From: Macrotrachela quadricornifera
Lineage: Eukaryota > Rotifera > Eurotatoria > Philodinida > Philodinidae
Reading direction: 5' to 3'
NCBI GenBank assembly: GCA_022393335.1
Contig: JAJEKB010021741.1
Coordinates: forward strand, 1,754,102 to 1,818,101
Length of the DNA: 64,000 nt
Shown here: in pieces, positions 60,501-64,000 of the stretch
How positions within the stretch are numbered: the first letter of the stretch is position 1
Layout of the letters: every line of letters starts with the position of its first letter
Program-made: the position numbers and the translations under genes
The notes under the pieces: generated by a model
Databases searched by the model: none
Seen by the model: the letters and a program-made list of their open reading frames with translations, nothing else
Told to the model about the DNA's origin: nothing

Positions 60501-62326
60501 GATGATGTTGAATAACAATTAATTTCATCAGCACCATTAAGACAATTCCAAAATCCATCACAATAAGTATAAATATTATTACATTGCCATTGTTCACAAT
60601 TTGTTTCATCTGTATCATTTCCATATTTAGTATTATTTGGTAATAAATGAATAATTCCATCACAAATTGTTTGAAATGAAATTTTATTTATAGCAAAATT
60701 AATTTCGATTTTTTTCTCATCACAACGTTCATTAAATATATTACAAGGACATTTTGAATTTTGAATAGAAGTTATAGAAACACATTTATTAGTTGTTTCA
60801 CATTTTAATTGATTTAAATTTTTTTCTGATAAACATGTTTCATTTAATGTACGTAGTTTTTCATCATCACCATCATAATAACAATCAGTAATACCATCAA
60901 ATAGACGACTTTTTGATATACATTTATTTGAATTAATACATTGATACATTTTTGATTGATCACAATATGCTGAATTATTGTAAATTGATAATTTTCTTTC
61001 TGTTAGCCAGAGTCGAAGTGGATAAATAACGTCAAATAACCATACATTAGGTCTTTGAGTTAACTTAATTATTGAATGTTCATAAAAACGACAAGTATAA
61101 TTATTATCTAATATTAAATTATTATTGTCATTAGGTAAATAAATAAGTTGATTATCATAACAAATGTATGTTGGTTTAGATGGACGAAGAGTGACATATT
61201 CCATTTTACTTTTTTCATATGCTAAATAAATATGACCAAATAAAATTGGAACAGCTGGAATATATATTATATCTGGACAAGTTTTTTCAATTATATTATC
61301 ACATAATTTATCAGGACAAAGTATAACATATATTCTTGTCGATATAATTGGCATTCGTATAACACATTTCAATGCTGACCAACATTCATTAGATAATGAT
61401 TTTGGTTTAATAGAGAATAATGCTTGTGATAAAAGAATTTGACGTTGCATATTACATGAACTTGATAATATGCTTCTATCTCGTTTATCCCGTTGAAAAT
61501 CTTTTATACATGTTATATCTTCCCAATGAAATATTGGTTCTCCAGTGGCAATATCATCGGAAGTATAATATTCATCTGATTTATCAAGACAATCGGGATT
61601 GTTTGGATCATCTCGAAAAAAACTTTTAGGTATACATTGTCCATTGGAACATTGATATTCATTATGATTACATTGAGAAATTTCAATTAACCAACAATAT
61701 TCTTCATCAATATTATTATTAAGACAATCAAAATTTCCATCACAAATTTCTGTCCAATCAAGACAAGATGGAGATGGACCACGATTACATTCTAAATGAA
61801 TATAACATGTTAATAATGTTGGTTGATATATATTATAATAATAATAATCAAAAATAATATTATTTAATGATGAATTATTTGATTTATAATGAACAAGAGA
61901 ATATTGACATTGTGAACCAAAATTAGGTAATGTACAATTATAAAAAGAATTTTTACCTAATAATATTTTTTTTTCTGAATTTAATAATTGATTTAAATAA
62001 AATTGATATTCTTCAATAATATCAATTGGTGCTGACCATATATATAAATCTTCACTTGAAATATTTAATTTTGATAATTCTTCAAAATTTATTTTATTAT
62101 CAATTTTATTTTCTTTTAGATCGAATTTTGATATCCATTCACCCATACAATATGATATTATATGACGAGGATCATTTTCATTTTTAATATATGCACTTAT
62201 ATATAAACAATCATGTTGAATATCATCATTTTCATTTAACCAATTTGTTAAATGAAGATTTATTTGAAGATTACCATTTATTATATGAAAAAATACGAAA
62301 TTAAATAAAATTTGTATTGAATACAT
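57590..62326 (-). CDS. LDLa/EGF-rich seven-transmembrane receptor, single exon
   Basis: An uninterrupted 1578-codon frame from ATG 62326 to TAA 57590. Residues 1-20 form a signal peptide. LDLa domains: 180-211, 219-252, 455-489, a divergent pair 498-577, then 580-604, 612-653 and 668-697, several with the Ca-binding CDG..DC....DE pattern. EGF-like modules: 775-806, 928-962, 968-998, 1005-1042 and about 1205-1240 (CICPEGFSGDRC type). The C-terminal 313 residues (1266-1578) hold seven hydrophobic segments with VAIERAFVTIKG near 1373 in the place of the DRY motif, then a short tail. It is a surface receptor with large ligand-binding ectodomain. Family knowledge: this layout resembles LDLa-bearing rhodopsin-type receptors such as relaxin-receptor relatives, though without LRRs. 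The ligand is unknown. Codon use is extremely AT-biased. A relic of a related LDLa gene lies at 11286-11822. Confidence 0.88.
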   Translation of the reverse strand: MYSIQILFNFVFFHIINGNLQINLHLTNWLNENDDIQHDCLYISAYIKNENDPRHIISYCMGEWISKFDLKENKIDNKINFEELSKLNISSEDLYIWSAPIDIIEEYQFYLNQLLNSEKKILLGKNSFYNCTLPNFGSQCQYSLVHYKSNNSSLNNIIFDYYYYNIYQPTLLTCYIHLECNRGPSPSCLDWTEICDGNFDCLNNNIDEEYCWLIEISQCNHNEYQCSNGQCIPKSFFRDDPNNPDCLDKSDEYYTSDDIATGEPIFHWEDITCIKDFQRDKRDRSILSSSCNMQRQILLSQALFSIKPKSLSNECWSALKCVIRMPIISTRIYVILCPDKLCDNIIEKTCPDIIYIPAVPILFGHIYLAYEKSKMEYVTLRPSKPTYICYDNQLIYLPNDNNNLILDNNYTCRFYEHSIIKLTQRPNVWLFDVIYPLRLWLTERKLSIYNNSAYCDQSKMYQCINSNKCISKSRLFDGITDCYYDGDDEKLRTLNETCLSEKNLNQLKCETTNKCVSITSIQNSKCPCNIFNERCDEKKIEINFAINKISFQTICDGIIHLLPNNTKYGNDTDETNCEQWQCNNIYTYCDGFWNCLNGADEINCYSTSSLLNCSQNNHICISSQTKQLICLPIEKANDGNIDCIGAFDEPNICRRTNYIHDLKTFHCQNDSYQSCISSKMICDQTPDCKHNDDEHDCINNATMSYHIYEGICKNDYESYGTDIAKILCKSFYDTTEQWTIYFKLDKNDSLIKSDKSAQILTEESSDVNINQHRCHRGLDLKVWLDREKNLTKNVCLCPPSYYGDTCQYQNQRISLTLQFLVTSDSVQIPFIIIISLIDDTNENLIHSYEQFTYLSMKYCQRKFNFYLLYSTRPKILNRNYLIHIDIYEKLELNYRGSIIKSFNFTFLPIHRLAFQINIPRTNYIRKNCLNSQCIHGKCLTYFNDLYNRTFCQCQQGWYGKYCTYKYNCTCSDDSLCLGLLANNRSLCICSWNKIGSRCLIHNTICDENKCLNNGQCIPLDEYGTLNNRFTCICPEGFSGDRCELNGTKLIVSFDKNIILPSSILVHFIEVKKNNFPIRRTTFKTFSLGLRSTIIYWSLPFHIIFIELLNKNYYLTVLQNFYEESIIIEKNLKLFDRCLNISEIFNETILNYSLIRRIKYYHLPCQNKSLNLSCFYDEYHFCLCQIHQQLSVSNCFEFEHYMNMDCFGQNGCENNGQCFQDEIICPKTSLCLCLNCFYGKQCQFNTNGFSLSLDAILGYHIKPNINIFKQSYAVLISLILTLIIAFAGFINGICTLITFKDKKARQSGSGIYLLCSSIIILLTMILFLLKFFILIISQINIITNKLFLNIQCISIDFFLRVCLTIDQWLTSSVAIERAFVTIKGINFNQKKTIQTAKYIIATIISTIILTNIHDPLHRQLFYEDNYQYEDKRIWCIVKYSSTIRYFNLIINIFHFIVPFIINLISAFIIIIVNTRKKANVQTQQNYKQILIKQFEKHKNLLIGPSVLVILSIPRLIISFASGCMKSTSDSWLFLLGYFISLIPPILTFLLFVLPSTTYKEAFQKAITRYKNIISRHLQW

Positions 62327-64000
62327 TTCTTAATTCTAAAACAAATGACGCATTCTCATTTTACATGTTCAGTAAAATGTATTTGTTCCTGTGTAGAAAT
62401 TTTGTCAACACAGGTATATATAATTTATTAACGTCGAAGTTTTTTTTAACTCATGATTTTATAGAAAAAATATACTATCAAAATTTATTTCAAATTCTGT
62501 TTTTCTTAATATTATTCTTATTTAATCTTTATTAGATTATCTTTTGACTATTTATTATTTGAAAAGCTGATAAACTGTTTACAATGGATAGTCTCGAAGT
62601 GATATAACTGAAATAAAATAGACTCAAAAAGGCTAGATGAGAGTATCTGATCGTCTTGGGATTTAGAAAAGGTCTCATTAATTCAAGTTAAATTGAACAA
62701 TATATTTTAATGTATAAAGAACAATAGAGTAGATTCAATGGCAGAAGTATTCGTTTCTATTATATAGCCAGTCATCATAAATATTAACTAAAGAAATCAA
62801 TTGAAATTTAAACACTGAGAAATAATTTATTCATTTCTAAAGACACATTTTATTTAAATGAGTAATCAAGAAAACTTGGAATGCGATTTGTTGATTATAT
62901 TTATTGCATTATTTTAACAAAAAACAGGAAAGAATTTCTTTTTTTTTTTCTCAGTTTCCTTTAAATTTTATTTTTTATCTCATTACAACATCGAATAATA
63001 GGAGCAGATGATGATCAATATTTATTATGTATGTATATCAAATTAATATATTTTATCTTTTCTCTTTTTTTTGTAATTACACTGAAAAATATAAATAATT
63101 TCTTTCTTTTATATGAAATTTACAAAAATTATTTTTAGTATATTTCTATATTGAATATTATCGATATTAAAATGAATATATCGAGAATGACAATAAATAG
63201 AAATTTGCAGTTTTCATCAACTGGAAGAAATTAAGTTAGAACATATTTTGATATAATACTATGCAGCTCTCATGCGTTTTTTGATTGTAACATTTATATT
63301 AAACAAGAGAACTTCAGATATATTTATTTAAGGCTGACCAAAAGTTCTAAGCCTAGTGTTACTTACTCATATATTAAGCTTTAAGAAACTATCTCTTTCT
63401 ATTATATAGTCTTCAAGATAAAAGAATGCAAAAATTTTTTGTATGCTATTTGATAATATCTTCAACTAATTTCACGATAAAAGATTTTCGATAAAACTTT
63501 TTTCATTATCATTTGTGCTTGTAATACTAAATTACAATGGATAGGGTAGGTTAGTTTTCAATCACTTAATATATTGTATTAACAACTGAAAGGTATTATT
63601 AGATGCAGCATGAAGAGCTCTATAATTTTGTAAAAGATCATTTGTTTTATAGTTACACTTTTTGTTTTCAAAATGAACAAAATTTCGATCATGGAAAACC
63701 ATCTGATATCCTCTTTCAGAGAAAAAAAATACACTACAATATGTATCGTGAAGCGATCTACAATCTTTACAACAAAACTCAATGTAATTCTTTTCAAAAA
63801 AGGAAAATTCTATATGTAAGATACCGCACTACTAAGGAGTGAATAAAATGAAAAAAGGCAAGTGAGTTCGATGATGTACGGTAGATAACTGTTTGTTTGT
63901 TTGTTTGTTTTTTATCGAACGAGAAAGAAAGAAAAAAACACGGAAATAATGATATAGAGCAAGTGTCCCTAATTACGACAGCAAAAAATTGCTTCACCTT
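62327..64000. other. Intergenic, 5' flank and possible element end
   Basis: The first part is the promoter flank of the receptor gene. At 63332-63352 AAGGCTGACCAAAAGTTCTAA resembles the TIR of the Tc1-like element at 7234 (AGGTCTGACTAAAAGTTCTGG) but no partner is in the window. The 79-codon ORF at 63603 has no recognised motif. (GTTT)5-type microsatellite at 63890-63910. Confidence 0.4.

Overview
The window is AT-rich animal DNA that looks like a bdelloid rotifer accessory region (Rotaria or Adineta type). The evidence is very short introns (about 50 nt, GT..AG), gene families repeatedly found in bdelloids (F-box/LRR, cyanovirin-N homology, ADP-ribosyltransferase with kinesin-light-chain-type TPRs, LDLa/EGF seven-transmembrane receptors, a sacsin/NOV-like HATPase) and a heavy load of small DNA transposons. 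No database search was possible, so the organism is an inference. I saw no bacterial operon, CRISPR array, rRNA or credible tRNA.

Layout: 0.86-1.83 kb decayed mariner; 1.9-4.7 kb (minus) F-box plus LRR gene with 15 LRR exons of exactly 84 nt; 5.4-10.3 kb duplicated block copy A with a small CVNH gene; 11.3-11.8 kb LDLa gene fragment; 13.0-14.4 kb hAT remnant; 15.1-17.1 kb non-autonomous elements; 19.0-19.8 kb (plus) three-exon gene encoding two copies of an unrecognised ~100-residue domain; 22.1-24.5 kb element with ~600 bp inverted arms, directly abutting copy B of the duplicated block (24.5-30.0 kb) with the second CVNH gene; 30.4-32.5 kb nest of elements; 35.1-36.3 kb tandem repeats; 36.5-42.4 kb (plus) intact 11-exon gene for a 1681-residue HATPase protein with a C-terminal HExxH; 42.7-44.8 kb minus-strand ORF split by a TTAA-flanked element that itself holds a Tc1-like element; 46.3-48.1 kb (minus) ADP-ribosyltransferase/TPR gene with an in-frame TAG and an N-gap; 51.8-52.5 kb fold-back element with heptapeptide-repeat ORFs on both strands; 54.5-54.8 kb GPCR fragment; 55.2-56.6 kb TTAA-flanked element; 57.6-62.3 kb (minus) single-exon 1578-residue LDLa/EGF/7TM receptor.

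The genes do not form a pathway. The shared theme is secreted or surface recognition proteins (CVNH, LDLa receptors) and fast-evolving repeat proteins (LRR, TPR) in a transposon-rich, duplicated setting. The two copies of the duplicated block act as mutual empty-site controls: at least four insertions can be placed to the base because one copy has the insertion and the other has the intact target.
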